Shown in pieces: positions 1-8,918 of a stretch of DNA of 34,764 nt (its first letter is position 1; every line of letters begins with the position of its first letter). This stretch comes from an uncultured bacterium. Its GTDB lineage: Bacteria; Bacillota; Clostridia; Lachnospirales; Lachnospiraceae. Where the stretch lies: NCBI GenBank assembly GCA_947574055.1, contig CANPIC010000031.1, positions 1-34,764 of the forward strand, in the 5' to 3' direction. The notes beneath the pieces are model-generated. The model did no database searches, was not told the origin of the DNA, and worked only from the letters and a program-made list of their open reading frames with translations. The translations under genes were made by a program, and so were the position numbers.

Positions 1-121
1 TTTTATGACTTTTTTTACAAATTTTTGATGCCAAAGCGTCCGATTTCCGATGTTTTCAGCCGGGAAAGGCAGGAAGAGATAAAATAAAACGGAATCCCTG
101 AACTGCTTTTTGGAGACGGAA

Positions 122-525
122 ATGAAGAAAAATGCGATAGCATCCGGGATACTGATTGTACTGTTGTTGATCATCGGTATCCATAACAGAACATTCACTA
201 ATCTTTCACTTACCGGCAGCGAAGAGTTGAGATGTTTTTCCACAGGGGCTGGCTACAGGACAGCGTGGGAGGTGGCTGAAAACAAAAGAGAGAAAAGAGG
301 GGCAGGGAAATTGATCTGTCAAAAGACGGCTCCATGGTAGTATTTGAGCCGACAGTCTTCTTTCCGATGCTTCCGCTTACAGAGCAACATCTGATAGTCC
401 TTGGCAGTATGGATAAGTCACAAAAGCCGGCTTATGTAGTACTATATGATGATGTACTTGCGGGATATCTGGATGGACTGGGCCTGGAGAACGGGATGGA
501 TTTTGTACACGCTGTTTGTGCGTAA
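122..525 (+). pseudogene. Frame-disrupted small membrane or secreted protein, unknown function
   Basis: I do not recognise this gene. An ATG at 122 follows a GGAG motif at 112-115 and starts MKKNAIASGILIVLLLIIG, a typical signal anchor. That frame stops at 340. A second frame, open from about 280 to 525, contains DLSKDGSMVVFEPTVFF and continues to a stop just before the next gene's ribosome binding site. Both frames read REKRG in the purine-rich stretch near 288-305, so one missing base there would join them into a protein of about 134 residues. It heads a cluster of membrane proteins transcribed the same way. It could be a decayed gene, a sequencing error in the G/A-rich run, or two separate small ORFs. 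A single frameshifted gene is inferred, not proven. Confidence 0.45.
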
Positions 526-560
526 CGGAGGCAGCAGCAGATAGGCAAGAAGGAGGAAAC

Positions 561-1823
561 GTGAGGAGATTGCTTTCTGCCCTGATTAATTTTAAATGTT
601 GTATGTGGATCTCGATTGTGCTGCGGCTGCTGCTGGCGGAGCCTCATCACCGGCTTCTGGGCCTGGCAAAACCGGTGGAACTGTATCTTCCGGGAGACGG
701 GATATTGGGGGAGATGTATGTCACGCTTCCGGTGCTTGTCAGCTGCTGTCATATTCTGATTGCACAGCGGTTTTGGGATGGCGTTACTGTGGGAGAGCGG
801 ATTGCGGGGATCAGGATTGTAACAAAATGGAAGATATGGCATGCGCTGCTGGAGGGGCTGTCGGTTATCGCGTGGCCGTTTTCCCTGTTCTGGTTCTGGG
901 TTTTCGACCGGCTGCCGGCTGACTGTCTGCCTGAAACAGAGATCCGGTATACTGCAAGTGCCCCGGCCGGCTTCTCAAAACGGGTGAAAAGGATGAAAAT
1001 GGCTGCTGCAAAGGCGTCGGCAGCGCTTGTGCCAGTGATGGTGGTACTTTTACTTGGCACCAGGCCGGAACTGATGAAGATGTCCCCTGCTGCGTTATGG
1101 GAGGACATGCAGTACCGACGGTATAATGAGGCGGATACACTCTGTCCGCACATTCCGTGGATGGTGCGCGACTGGTATATGGCTTCGTATCTTGCAGATA
1201 CCTATACAGGTTGTGTGGAACTGGAAAGCCATATGGTGTGGACGGTGTATCTGCCGCCCCAGGCAGCCGATGCACTGGAGCAGATGTATTTTTCCATGGC
1301 AGAAGAAGGGGAGAATGTTGTATCTATTATTATAGACAGGAATGATATCCGCCTGCGAATGATTGAAGATTCTTTGGGAACGTTGATCGGAAATGATTTC
1401 GATCAGAATGTGTTAGCGATCAGTTTTGGCAGGCAGATAAAGGCAGCGAGGATCCAGCCGGGATATATTACACTGCTTTCTGAGGAGGACAGGACAATAT
1501 ACCAAATGCCGGTAGCCAGCCTGCGTTTTCTGATGGAGGAAAAGGAGTGGGCGCATACTATGTTTTTGTACCGGATCCCGAGGGTCGCGGTCAACAGTAT
1601 CCGTGAGGGATATGTAGGGTCTGTAAGATGGCCAAATGTGCATGCCAGCGCTTATCTGGCTGTGCTGCAATGTGATGAGTATGGATACAGAGCGGAGATG
1701 CAGCAGACATGGCCCGACTATAGTGGAATAGGTGAGCGCTGGGTCTGGGCGTTTCGGTGTGCAGTGGAACGACTGGAAGCGGACCGGGAAATAAAGGCGC
1801 AGGGGTATGGAGGTATGTTATGA
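561..1823 (+). CDS. RDD-like membrane protein with large C-terminal domain
   Basis: A 420-residue protein. The GTG start at 561 is chosen because GGAGG lies at 551-555; an upstream in-frame TTG at 516 has no such site. The N-terminal part has hydrophobic segments near residues 4-26, 52-70 and 90-110, and the motif DGVTVGERIAGIRIVTK at 73-89, which resembles the G-E/K-R-x-x-G-I-R-V signature of RDD membrane proteins. A further hydrophobic segment lies near 140-160. The remaining 260 or so residues look soluble and match no domain I know. The stop overlaps the start of the next RDD gene (ATGA at 1820-1823), so the two are translationally coupled. Some RDD proteins are proposed ion or small-molecule transporters, but the role here is unknown. 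The RDD assignment rests on the motif and the neighbour. Confidence 0.75.
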   Translation: MRRLLSALINFKCCMWISIVLRLLLAEPHHRLLGLAKPVELYLPGDGILGEMYVTLPVLVSCCHILIAQRFWDGVTVGERIAGIRIVTKWKIWHALLEGLSVIAWPFSLFWFWVFDRLPADCLPETEIRYTASAPAGFSKRVKRMKMAAAKASAALVPVMVVLLLGTRPELMKMSPAALWEDMQYRRYNEADTLCPHIPWMVRDWYMASYLADTYTGCVELESHMVWTVYLPPQAADALEQMYFSMAEEGENVVSIIIDRNDIRLRMIEDSLGTLIGNDFDQNVLAISFGRQIKAARIQPGYITLLSEEDRTIYQMPVASLRFLMEEKEWAHTMFLYRIPRVAVNSIREGYVGSVRWPNVHASAYLAVLQCDEYGYRAEMQQTWPDYSGIGERWVWAFRCAVERLEADREIKAQGYGGML

Positions 1824-2299
1824 AACGTATGATGGCGGCGGCTATTGATCTGGGAATATGCTGGGTATTGGCGTGCAGGGGCAGGATACTGATCACTGTT
1901 TTGGGCGGATGGCTGTTGGGGGATACAGGAGCAGATATTCCCTGGTTTACGATACCACTGGGTAAAGTGGGCGAAAGCACAGGGATTGGCACATTTATAG
2001 TTCAATATGGTTTTCTGTCACAGTACAGACTGCGCTTTTATCTCTATGTGACCGTTTTTTTCTATCTGATGGTGTGTGAATTTTGCCTGGGCGGCAGTTC
2101 GCCGGGCAAACGGCTGAGCGGCTTGTCGATACGTTACAGCGGGCGCAAAGGAATCAATCTTTACAGAAGACATATGGAACGTATTTTGCTGCAGATTTTG
2201 TGCCTGCGTCTCTGGTGTTTTACCCTTGTGTGGTATCTGCAGACCAAAAGGATGCCATATGACCATCATCTGGGCATATTTGTGGAGGAGAGGGAATGA
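1820..2299 (+). CDS. RDD family membrane protein
   Basis: A 159-residue protein starting at ATG 1820, with GGAGG at 1809-1813. The start overlaps the stop of the preceding RDD-like gene. It begins MKRMMAAAIDLGICWVLA, with the conserved D of the first RDD helix, has a second hydrophobic segment in FYLYVTVFFYLMVCEF, and carries the signature GGSSPGKRLSGLSIR, where the S-P-G-K-x-x-x-G motif is characteristic of the family. A C-terminal hydrophobic stretch precedes the acidic end. RDD proteins are small polytopic membrane proteins, and their substrates are mostly unknown. Lying between a larger RDD-like protein and an SPFH protein, it probably belongs to one membrane assembly. That is inference from gene order. 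Confidence 0.85.
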   Translation: MKRMMAAAIDLGICWVLACRGRILITVLGGWLLGDTGADIPWFTIPLGKVGESTGIGTFIVQYGFLSQYRLRFYLYVTVFFYLMVCEFCLGGSSPGKRLSGLSIRYSGRKGINLYRRHMERILLQILCLRLWCFTLVWYLQTKRMPYDHHLGIFVEERE

Positions 2300-2411
2300 A
2301 CAGGGAATCAGGGTGTTTGAGGGATTTATCTGTATGGCAGGCGCACAGAGAGAACGAGTACCGGGGCCTGGCGGTAATGTGGTAAAAATGCCAGAGAGAG
2401 GAGATCAGAAA

Positions 2412-3335
2412 ATGAAAAAAAGTATAATAGCGATCATCAGTTTTACCATGATTCTTGTGCTCGGATTAGGCTGTATTTTGATATGTTGTAAAAAAGTACC
2501 GGCGGGATATGTGGCTGTCATGTATCGTATGAATGGTGGGATTGCAGATGATGTGCTTGGACAGGGGTGGCATATTGTGCCGCCAACAGTTAAGACAACG
2601 TTGTATTCTATCGGGATAGAACAGTCTTATCTGACTGCGACAGAGGATGGAGATTCGCAGGGAGATGACAGTTTTTCCGCGCCGTCAAGTGATGGAAAAG
2701 GGCTTATGATGGAACTTACTTTTACATATCGGTATGATGCCGACAGGGTTCCGGAAATTTTTACACGATTTAAGGGCAGATCCGGCAGAGAATTACTGGA
2801 CAGTTTTATCAAGCCAAATGTGATCAGCTGGACAAAAGAGGTAACAGCGAAGTATCCTGTCACAGACATTCTGGGAGAAAAGCGAGCAGAATTGAATACG
2901 GTGTTATCGGCATATCTTGCTCAGAAGTTTGCACCGTATGGCATTATTATAGAAAATGCTTCTTTGATTAATATTGAAGTAGGCGATGAGACACGGGCGT
3001 CGATTACCAAAAAGGTGACTGCACAGCAGGAACTTGAACTGGCGAACATCGAAGCACAGACTGCCAAAATACAGGCTGAAAAAGATAAACAGGTGGCTTT
3101 GATCGAGGCGGAAAAAAATAAGGAGACTGCTACGATCCAGGCAGAGCAGGCAAGGATCAAGGCCCAGGGAGAAGCTGATGCCAAAAGAATTGCCGCCGAA
3201 GCAGAGGCAGAAGCAAATCGGAAGATTGCGGAATCCCTGACGCCGGAACTGATAGAAAAGATAAAATATGAACAGTGGAATGGCGAACTTCCTCAGGTTC
3301 AGGGAGCGGGGACACCTATTGTAGATCTGCAATAG
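2412..3335 (+). CDS. SPFH/prohibitin-like membrane protein
   Basis: A 307-residue protein. The ATG at 2412 is preferred over upstream in-frame codons because GAGGAG lies at 2398-2403 and the protein then begins MKKSIIAIISFTMILVLGLG, a signal anchor. After the anchor comes a band-7/SPFH domain (VPAGYVAVMYR, GQGWHIVPP, then the YRYDADRVPEIF region) to about residue 195. A long Glu/Ala/Lys-rich helix from about 200 to 285 follows (repeats of IEAEKNKETATIQAEQA type), as in prohibitins and flotillin-like proteins. SPFH proteins oligomerise into membrane-bound ring or cage assemblies and organise proteases or other membrane proteins. It follows the RDD gene after 112 bp and is likely in the same transcript. 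Whether it partners with the RDD proteins is inference. Confidence 0.88.
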   Translation: MKKSIIAIISFTMILVLGLGCILICCKKVPAGYVAVMYRMNGGIADDVLGQGWHIVPPTVKTTLYSIGIEQSYLTATEDGDSQGDDSFSAPSSDGKGLMMELTFTYRYDADRVPEIFTRFKGRSGRELLDSFIKPNVISWTKEVTAKYPVTDILGEKRAELNTVLSAYLAQKFAPYGIIIENASLINIEVGDETRASITKKVTAQQELELANIEAQTAKIQAEKDKQVALIEAEKNKETATIQAEQARIKAQGEADAKRIAAEAEAEANRKIAESLTPELIEKIKYEQWNGELPQVQGAGTPIVDLQ

Positions 3336-3356
3336 TAAAGGAAAGGGGGGAACGGA

Positions 3357-3648
3357 TTGGAGAAGGCTGTTATTTTTCTTGCAGATCTTCTCACAATACC
3401 AGGGAGCCGGACAAAGACGTGGGTTTCGGCGTATCCCTGCCTGCATATTTTGAGGAAGATGGAGGAAGAAGGGATTACACAAAACCGTTTTTGACCCGTT
3501 GCCTGCAAGCATAAAAGAGCAGACTTTTGAAAACAATGGAACATGGTATCTGCGTGTGACCCGGGAGCAATACAGAGAACTGACAGAAGCGTTTTTTGAT
3601 GCTTACAACACATCAGATCAAAGAAAAGAGACGGTAGAATATACATAG
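3357..3648 (+). pseudogene. Frame-disrupted small protein downstream of SPFH gene
   Basis: Not recognised. A TTG at 3357 has a strong ribosome binding site (AAAGGGGGG, 3342-3350) and opens a 45-residue frame beginning LEKAVIFLADLLTIPGSRTK and ending at TGA 3492-3494. The +1-related frame continues without stops to TAG 3646-3648 with protein-like sequence (TWYLRVTREQYRELTEAFFD). Removing one T from the TTTTT run at 3488-3492 would join them into one 96-residue protein (…QNRF-DPLPASIKEQ…). It lies 21 bp after the SPFH stop, so it is the likely last gene of the cluster. A real inactivating indel, a sequencing error in the homopolymer, or slippage on the T run are all possible. Confidence 0.5.
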
Positions 3649-3704
3649 GAAGAACTCGAAAGAAAGGTGAGTGTCATTCAGGGGTTGGATGTTTGCTTTT
3701 CATG

Positions 3705-3801
3705 AGGGTGTTGCAAAATGGAGAATTCCCGCAACATATAGCGTCGACGTTTTCATTCGCCAGGCTATGGATTGGGAGATTCAAACATTTTGCGACACCC
3801 C
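3705..3801. repeat. 97-bp MITE-like element with 15-bp terminal inverted repeats
   Basis: GGGTGTTGCAAAATG at 3706-3720 is mirrored by CATTTTGCGACACCC at 3786-3800, with 14 of 15 Watson-Crick pairs plus one G-T. The 65 bp between carry no gene. The size and the terminal repeats resemble a miniature insertion element or the fused ends of a deleted insertion sequence. A T run (3804-3809) follows the right arm, so it might also act as a long terminator. It lies between the convergent ends of the SPFH cluster and the buk operon. No clear target-site duplication could be identified. Confidence 0.5.
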
Positions 3802-3909
3802 TGTTTTTTGCAGATCCCCAGTTTCATTCAGCTGCGTATGCACGTTGCCTGCCGCAGTGACAAGCGGAATACAACAGTGCTGGCAGGAACTAAACTGTCT
3901 GAACCGGGA

Positions 3910-4977
3910 TCAGTATGTCATTGCCGGTTCTTCGCCGTTCATAACGCGGAGCGCACCCTGTGCCAGGGCCAGCAGTTCGTCCTCACCGGGATATACGGTG
4001 ATGGGAGCGATCCAGCCTGCTTTTTCTTTCAGGCCGTCCACCACATATTTATCATAGGCGATGCCACCGGTGATGATGATCTGATCTACTTTACCAGAAA
4101 GGACGCAGGACATGGAACCCATGTCCTTGGCTACCTGAAGGATAAAGGCATCGCGGATCATTTTGGCTTTTTCATCTCCACCGTCAGCCAGCTTATCTAC
4201 ATCGCGCATATCGTTGGTGCCCAGATAGGCGTTGAAACCGCCGTTTCCGACTACTTTCTTGTAAACCTCTGCCTGCGTATATTGTCCGGAGAAACACATC
4301 TTAATCAGGGAACCGCTGGGGACACCGCCTGCGCGTTCCGGGGAGAAGGCGCCATCACCATCCAGTGCGTTAAAGACATCCACAACCTGTCCGTCCTTGT
4401 GTGCGCCTACAGAGACGCCGCCGCCCATATGTACAACGATCAGATGCAGGGAATCATAGGCTTTGCCGGTTTCTTTGGCATAGCGTTTTGCCACTGCTTT
4501 CTGATTCAGGGCATGGAAAATACTTACCCTGGGCAGTTCCGGTACGCCGGAATATCTGGCTTCGGGCATCAGTTCATCGACCACGACCGGGTCTACGATA
4601 TAGGAGGGTACACCGATGGAATCTGCGATTTCACGTGCAAGGATGCCGCCGAGATTGGAAGCGTGCTGTCCCTGCACACCGACTTTCAGATCGGCCAGCA
4701 GGGCGTCCGTAACCGGATAGGTGCCGCCGGAGATGGGCTTTAACATACCGCCACGGCCTACGACTACGTTCAGTGACCGGATATCAAAATCTTTTTCCTG
4801 TAACAGGCTGACAATAATGTCTTTGCGGAAATCCTTCTGCTCCACGATAGATGCGTACCGTGCGATCTCTTCCGTGGAGTGGCGGAGGGTTTCTTCGAAT
4901 AAGAGGGTTTCGTCCTCGAAAACACCGATCTTGGTGGAGGTGGAACCCGGATTGATGATCAGACTTTTGATGGACAT
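3910..4977 (-). CDS. buk: Butyrate kinase
   Basis: A 355-residue protein, the usual length for butyrate kinase. It transfers the phosphoryl group of butyryl phosphate to ADP, giving butyrate and ATP, the last step of the kinase route of butyrate fermentation in the cytoplasm. The sequence shows the ASKHA-fold motifs: N-terminal phosphate-1 motif ([14 protein letters not shown], residues 7-20), a glycine-rich phosphate-2 region ([16 protein letters not shown]) and the C-terminal adenosine motif ([12 protein letters not shown]). The ATG is preceded by GAGGTAA. It follows ptb after 48 bp in the same orientation, which confirms the function and excludes acetate kinase. Branched-chain acyl phosphates may also be used. 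No strong intrinsic terminator is visible below the stop. Confidence 0.97.
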   Translation of the reverse strand: MSIKSLIINPGSTSTKIGVFEDETLLFEETLRHSTEEIARYASIVEQKDFRKDIIVSLLQEKDFDIRSLNVVVGRGGMLKPISGGTYPVTDALLADLKVGVQGQHASNLGGILAREIADSIGVPSYIVDPVVVDELMPEARYSGVPELPRVSIFHALNQKAVAKRYAKETGKAYDSLHLIVVHMGGGVSVGAHKDGQVVDVFNALDGDGAFSPERAGGVPSGSLIKMCFSGQYTQAEVYKKVVGNGGFNAYLGTNDMRDVDKLADGGDEKAKMIRDAFILQVAKDMGSMSCVLSGKVDQIIITGGIAYDKYVVDGLKEKAGWIAPITVYPGEDELLALAQGALRVMNGEEPAMTY

Positions 4978-5025
4978 AGTATTTACCTCGTTTCTGCGCT
5001 GTCCGCGCGTTTTATGTGAATTGCC

Positions 5026-5946
5026 TTACCGGTTGTTTTTCATATATTCTGCCACTACCGCGCCCAGAGCCAGGGAATTTACCTTGACTTCAAAGGTGTC
5101 GGAGCGGGAAGTCAGGATAACAGGTGCCTTTGTGCCGGTGAGCAGGTTGCCGTTTACCACGTCGGCGGTATGTACCATAGCCTTGTATACAAGATTGCCG
5201 GCATGAATATCCGGGAACAGAAGGATGTCAGCATCACCCTGGATGGCACGGTCTGTTGCCCCTTTATGCTTGGCAGCTTCTGCGTCTATGGCCAGATCCA
5301 GAGAAAGGGGGCCATCTACGATACAGCCAGTGATTTTGCCGTCTTTGTTCATCTGGGTCAGTTCTGCGGCTTCCACGGTGACGGGCATCTTGGGGTTGAC
5401 GACTTCCACAGCGGCCAGAGGAGCCACTTTGGGATTTTCGATACCGCAGGCTTTGGTGATTTCCAGTGTATTGTTGATAATGTTTACCTTATCTTCCAGT
5501 GTCGGGTAGGGGATGAAGGCCACATCTGTCAGAAACAGCAGGTGATCAATGCCCTTTACATCAAATACGCAGACATGGGACAGTGCATTTCCGGTGCGCA
5601 GGCCCACTTCTTTATTCAGTACGCTCTTTAAGAAATCTTTTGTGCTGATCAGCCCCTTCATGTACATATCTGCCACACCGTCGTGGATCAGCTTCACAGC
5701 GGCCAGAGACGCTTCGATATCATCCTTGACATCCATAATTTCGAAATCTGAGATATCCACCTGTGTTTCGCGGGCAACAGCTTCGATTTTGTCTTTGTCG
5801 CCGACAAGGATTGCATCTGCAATCTTCCGGTCTTTTGCTGCCCTCACTGCTTCCAGGACAGCAGAATCCTGAGCCACTGCCACGGATACTTTCTTCATTT
5901 CAAATGCGGATACTTTGGATACCAGTTCGTCAAACGTTTTGCTCAT
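5026..5946 (-). CDS. ptb: Phosphate butyryltransferase
   Basis: A 306-residue enzyme that converts butyryl-CoA and phosphate to butyryl phosphate and CoA. It belongs to the phosphate acetyl/butyryltransferase family and has the expected length for Ptb, shorter than typical Pta. Recognisable regions are the N-terminal nucleotide-fold segment (AVAQDSAVLEAVRAAKDRKI), the middle block YMKGLISTKDFLKSVLNKE with the following HVCVFD, and the C-terminal LLFPDIHAGNLVYKAM and PVILTSRSD motifs typical of these enzymes. The start ATG has AGAGGTG upstream. It is the first gene of a ptb-buk operon with a good promoter at 6039-6067. The butyryl-CoA-producing genes (thl, hbd, crt, bcd) are not in this window. 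Confidence 0.97.
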   Translation of the reverse strand: MSKTFDELVSKVSAFEMKKVSVAVAQDSAVLEAVRAAKDRKIADAILVGDKDKIEAVARETQVDISDFEIMDVKDDIEASLAAVKLIHDGVADMYMKGLISTKDFLKSVLNKEVGLRTGNALSHVCVFDVKGIDHLLFLTDVAFIPYPTLEDKVNIINNTLEITKACGIENPKVAPLAAVEVVNPKMPVTVEAAELTQMNKDGKITGCIVDGPLSLDLAIDAEAAKHKGATDRAIQGDADILLFPDIHAGNLVYKAMVHTADVVNGNLLTGTKAPVILTSRSDTFEVKVNSLALGAVVAEYMKNNR

Positions 5947-5977
5947 TTGTCACACCTCTTATTAAAATATAATTTTT

Positions 5978-6004
5978 TGTTCCCCTTGTTCCCCCTGTTC
6001 CCCG
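5978..6004. repeat. Three tandem 9-bp repeats in the ptb leader
   Basis: TGTTCCCC occurs at 5978, 5987 and 5996, exactly 9 bp apart; on the ptb coding strand each reads GGGGAACA. The three copies lie downstream of the predicted ptb start of transcription and upstream of its ribosome binding site, so they are within the untranslated leader. They could bind a regulator, form a G-rich RNA structure, or be neutral. Confidence 0.7.
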
Positions 6005-6038
6005 TTGGTACCAGAAATAAGAAGAAATGTTCGTTAAA

Positions 6039-6067
6039 ATAATAACACTTATAAGGAGAAAGGTCAA
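6039..6067 (-). promoter_or_regulatory. Promoter of ptb-buk
   Basis: On the minus strand, TTGACC (6067-6062) and TATTAT (6044-6039) are separated by exactly 17 bp. Transcription would start near 6032, giving a leader of about 85 nt before the ptb ATG that contains the three 9-bp repeats. Confidence 0.7.
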
Positions 6068-6135
6068 GGCAGACTTGTGCGAAGCGGCATTTTTACATTG
6101 CTTGCGACGTCAGGCAGCAAATTTCCACCCTTCTC

Positions 6136-6164
6136 TTGAAACCCTGATTTTTATACGCTATAAT
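6136..6164 (+). promoter_or_regulatory. Promoter of the hybrid histidine kinase gene
   Basis: TTGAAA (6136-6141), 17 bp, then a perfect TATAAT (6159-6164). Transcription would start near 6171, about 80 nt before the kinase ATG. It is divergent from the ptb promoter, about 70 bp away. Confidence 0.75.
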
Positions 6165-6250
6165 CAGAAAAGATATCGCCTTTTGCCAGTCCCAAAGCGG
6201 CATGCAGGCTGTATGGTTCTTCGCATCATTGTCTCGGGGGGATTTTATGT

Positions 6251-8812
6251 ATGAGAAATAAGACGACACGTTATCTGACAGTAAGTCTTGTTTTGGTATC
6301 ACTTTTTTGTATTTTGGTATTCGGTATCCAGACTGTCTGTATGAATCTGATGCGGGCAGATGCTATCAGAGAACTGGGTGTGATCTATATGTCCGGGATG
6401 AGTGAACAGGTGGCGGCGCATTTTGGGACAGTCATTGAGCTGCGGCTTTCCCAGGTGGAAGCGCTGGTGGATGCGGTTCCGCCCGGACGTTATAAGACAG
6501 ATACCCCTATGCGAATCGGACTGACCTATCATGCGCGATCCATGGGGTTTGAATATCTGGCATTGTATACAGAGGACGGAGGGTTCCATATGTTGTATGG
6601 GCCACAGGTACAGGCGGATATTCCGCAGGTACTGCAACAATCGGTGGAGAGTGGCCGGTATAATGTCTGTGCGGGTATGGATGAAGAAGGCACGCCGGTG
6701 GTGCTGATCGGAGTGGCAGCCGCCTATCCCCTGGCAGATGGGACCACCAGCGCTGCATTGGTGGCCGGTCTGCCTACTACGTATCTCAGTGATACGCTGG
6801 AAGGCGATCTGGATCATGGGATGGTGGGGTATTCGATTATCCGGGAGGACGGAAGCTATGTTCTGCAAAACAGTACGATAGAAGAGGATAATTATTTTGA
6901 CCGTATCAGGGCACGGTATGAGGCGTATGGCGGAAAGGAACCGGAGCAGTTTGCGCAGGAACTGCGGTCAGCACTGGAGCAGCAGAAGGATTATACCAGT
7001 GAGGTTATGATCTCCGGTCAGCGCTGGAATGTGTATTGCACGCGTCTGCCCAGTTCCCAGTGGCATCTGCTGCTGAAAATTTCCCATAATAATCTGGATG
7101 AAACAATTAACCTGCTGAAAAGCAGATGGCTATTTGTTTCCATCGGGGGCTGTGGTATGATTCTGGTCGTGCTGTTGCTTTTATTTCTGGGGTATTTGCG
7201 GCTGACCAGGCAGTATATGCGCGAACTGGAAGAAGCAAGAAAGTCGGCGGATCTGGCAAGAGCATCCGCAGAGCGTTCCAGCAGGGCCAAAAATGAATTT
7301 CTGTCTAATATGAGCCATGATATCCGCACACCGATGAATGGCATTATGGGTATGACGAGCCTGGCTATCAGCAATCTGGATAATCCGCCGCGGGTACGTT
7401 CCTGCCTGAAGAAGATCAATGTGTCCAGCAGGCACTTGCTGGGACTGATTAATGATATGCTCGATATGTCCAAAATCGAGAGCGGGAGACTTACCCTGCA
7501 TGAGGAACCACTTTCCCTGCGTGAAGTGATGCAGAATATTATGACAATTATCCGGCCGCAGATGCAGGAAAAGAAACAGAAGTTTAATATTTACATATAT
7601 GATATCTATAATGAAAACGTCTGTGCAGACAGGGTGCGCCTTAGCCAGATCCTTCTGAACATTCTGGGAAATTGTGTCAAATTTACCGGGGAGGGCGGCA
7701 GTATCTGTCTGGAACTGCGTGAGGAGGCTTCGCCGCGGGGGGATGCCTATATCCGCTCCTGCCTCCATATCGGGGATAACGGCATTGGTATGTCAACTGA
7801 TTTCCAGGAGCGGATATTTGAGGCCTTTGCAAGAGAGGACAGCGGACGTGTGGACAGGGAAGCGGGCGCCGGTATGGGGATGACCATTACCAAGTATATC
7901 GTGGATGCCATGGCGGGTACGATCACCGTAAAGAGCGAGCAGGGCAGAGGCAGTGACTTTTATGTGACAGTCGACCTGGAAAAAGCGCTGTCTGCAGAAC
8001 CGGACCTGCAACTGCCGCAGCAGGAAGTGCTGGTGGTGGATGATGACGAGACAGCGGCCCGGACTGCGGCAAATGCCCTGGAATCCATCGGTTTGCGGGC
8101 AGAGACAGCAGCAGATGTGGAGCGTGCTTTGCAGATGATACAAGCGCGCAGCCATAGGGGCAGCGGTTATCAGCTGATTCTGCTGGACTGGGATATCGAG
8201 GGCAGGGAAGGAATGTGGGCGGTAAGAGAACTGCGCAGCCATCTGGACCCCGGGATACCACTTATTTTGTTGTCTGACGGAGAAAGCGATGAACTGGAGA
8301 GCGAAGCGGAAGCGGCGGGCGCTGACGGGGTGATCCCCAAGCCGCTGTTTCGTTCCGGTCTGTATTATGGTCTGCGTAAATTCGCGGAGGCTGCACGGGC
8401 AGGGCTTTCAAAAGAGGCAGAGCCGGATCTGGGCGGCAGACGTATCCTGGTGGCCGAGGATAATGAACTTAACTGGGAGATTGCCGACGGGATGCTTTCG
8501 GAACTGGGAATGGAACTGGACTGGGCAGAAAACGGGAGAATCTGTGTGGAACGGTTCAGTGGCTCTGCGGAAGGTTATTATGATTTGATTCTGATGGATC
8601 TGAGAATGCCGGAAATGAGCGGTTTTGAAGCAGCCAGTGCGATACGGGGGCTTGACCGGTGTGATGCGGCCACGATTCCCATCATTGCCGTCAGTGCGGA
8701 CGCTTTTGCGGATGATGTGCAAAAGTGCATGGAGTGCGGCATGAACGCACATACGGCGAAACCGTATGATTTTGAGAAGATCACCAGTCTGATGCAGCAG
8801 CTTTTAGGCTGA
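6251..8812 (+). CDS. Hybrid sensor histidine kinase with two receiver domains
   Basis: An 853-residue membrane sensor. Two transmembrane segments (about 8-30 and 292-317) flank an extracellular sensing domain of roughly 260 residues, possibly Cache-like but not certain. Next come a short coiled linker, a HisKA domain with H-box NMSHDIRTPMNGIMGM (phosphoacceptor His356), and an HATPase domain with N box (NCVKFTGEGG), G1 (DNGIGM) and G2 (GAGMGM). Two receivers follow, each with all key residues: REC1 (VDDDE, Asp646, Lys in PKPL) and REC2 (AEDNE, Asp783, Lys in AKPYDF). No HPt or DNA-binding output domain is present, so a separate phosphotransfer partner or protein-level output must exist. GGGGGG at 6236-6241 serves as ribosome binding site. 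A solute-binding lipoprotein follows and may be its sensory partner (inference). Confidence 0.93.
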   Translation: MRNKTTRYLTVSLVLVSLFCILVFGIQTVCMNLMRADAIRELGVIYMSGMSEQVAAHFGTVIELRLSQVEALVDAVPPGRYKTDTPMRIGLTYHARSMGFEYLALYTEDGGFHMLYGPQVQADIPQVLQQSVESGRYNVCAGMDEEGTPVVLIGVAAAYPLADGTTSAALVAGLPTTYLSDTLEGDLDHGMVGYSIIREDGSYVLQNSTIEEDNYFDRIRARYEAYGGKEPEQFAQELRSALEQQKDYTSEVMISGQRWNVYCTRLPSSQWHLLLKISHNNLDETINLLKSRWLFVSIGGCGMILVVLLLLFLGYLRLTRQYMRELEEARKSADLARASAERSSRAKNEFLSNMSHDIRTPMNGIMGMTSLAISNLDNPPRVRSCLKKINVSSRHLLGLINDMLDMSKIESGRLTLHEEPLSLREVMQNIMTIIRPQMQEKKQKFNIYIYDIYNENVCADRVRLSQILLNILGNCVKFTGEGGSICLELREEASPRGDAYIRSCLHIGDNGIGMSTDFQERIFEAFAREDSGRVDREAGAGMGMTITKYIVDAMAGTITVKSEQGRGSDFYVTVDLEKALSAEPDLQLPQQEVLVVDDDETAARTAANALESIGLRAETAADVERALQMIQARSHRGSGYQLILLDWDIEGREGMWAVRELRSHLDPGIPLILLSDGESDELESEAEAAGADGVIPKPLFRSGLYYGLRKFAEAARAGLSKEAEPDLGGRRILVAEDNELNWEIADGMLSELGMELDWAENGRICVERFSGSAEGYYDLILMDLRMPEMSGFEAASAIRGLDRCDAATIPIIAVSADAFADDVQKCMECGMNAHTAKPYDFEKITSLMQQLLG

Positions 8813-8918
8813 CGCCATGTGTTCTGGCAGCAGGCGGTTATCAATGAGAGGTATGGTTGCGGCCAACGGATTTTGACGGTGTGCTGAGGCATATGACAGT
8901 GGGAAAGAAACTGCGCAG

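Noticed and set aside
3671..4057. 128-residue ORF across the MITE-like repeat into the 3' end of buk
   Set aside because: It overlaps buk on the opposite strand, includes the inverted repeat, and has no ribosome binding site of note.
3772..4743. 323-residue ORF opposite buk
   Set aside because: It is the mirror of the conserved butyrate kinase reading frame and has no plausible start or family resemblance.
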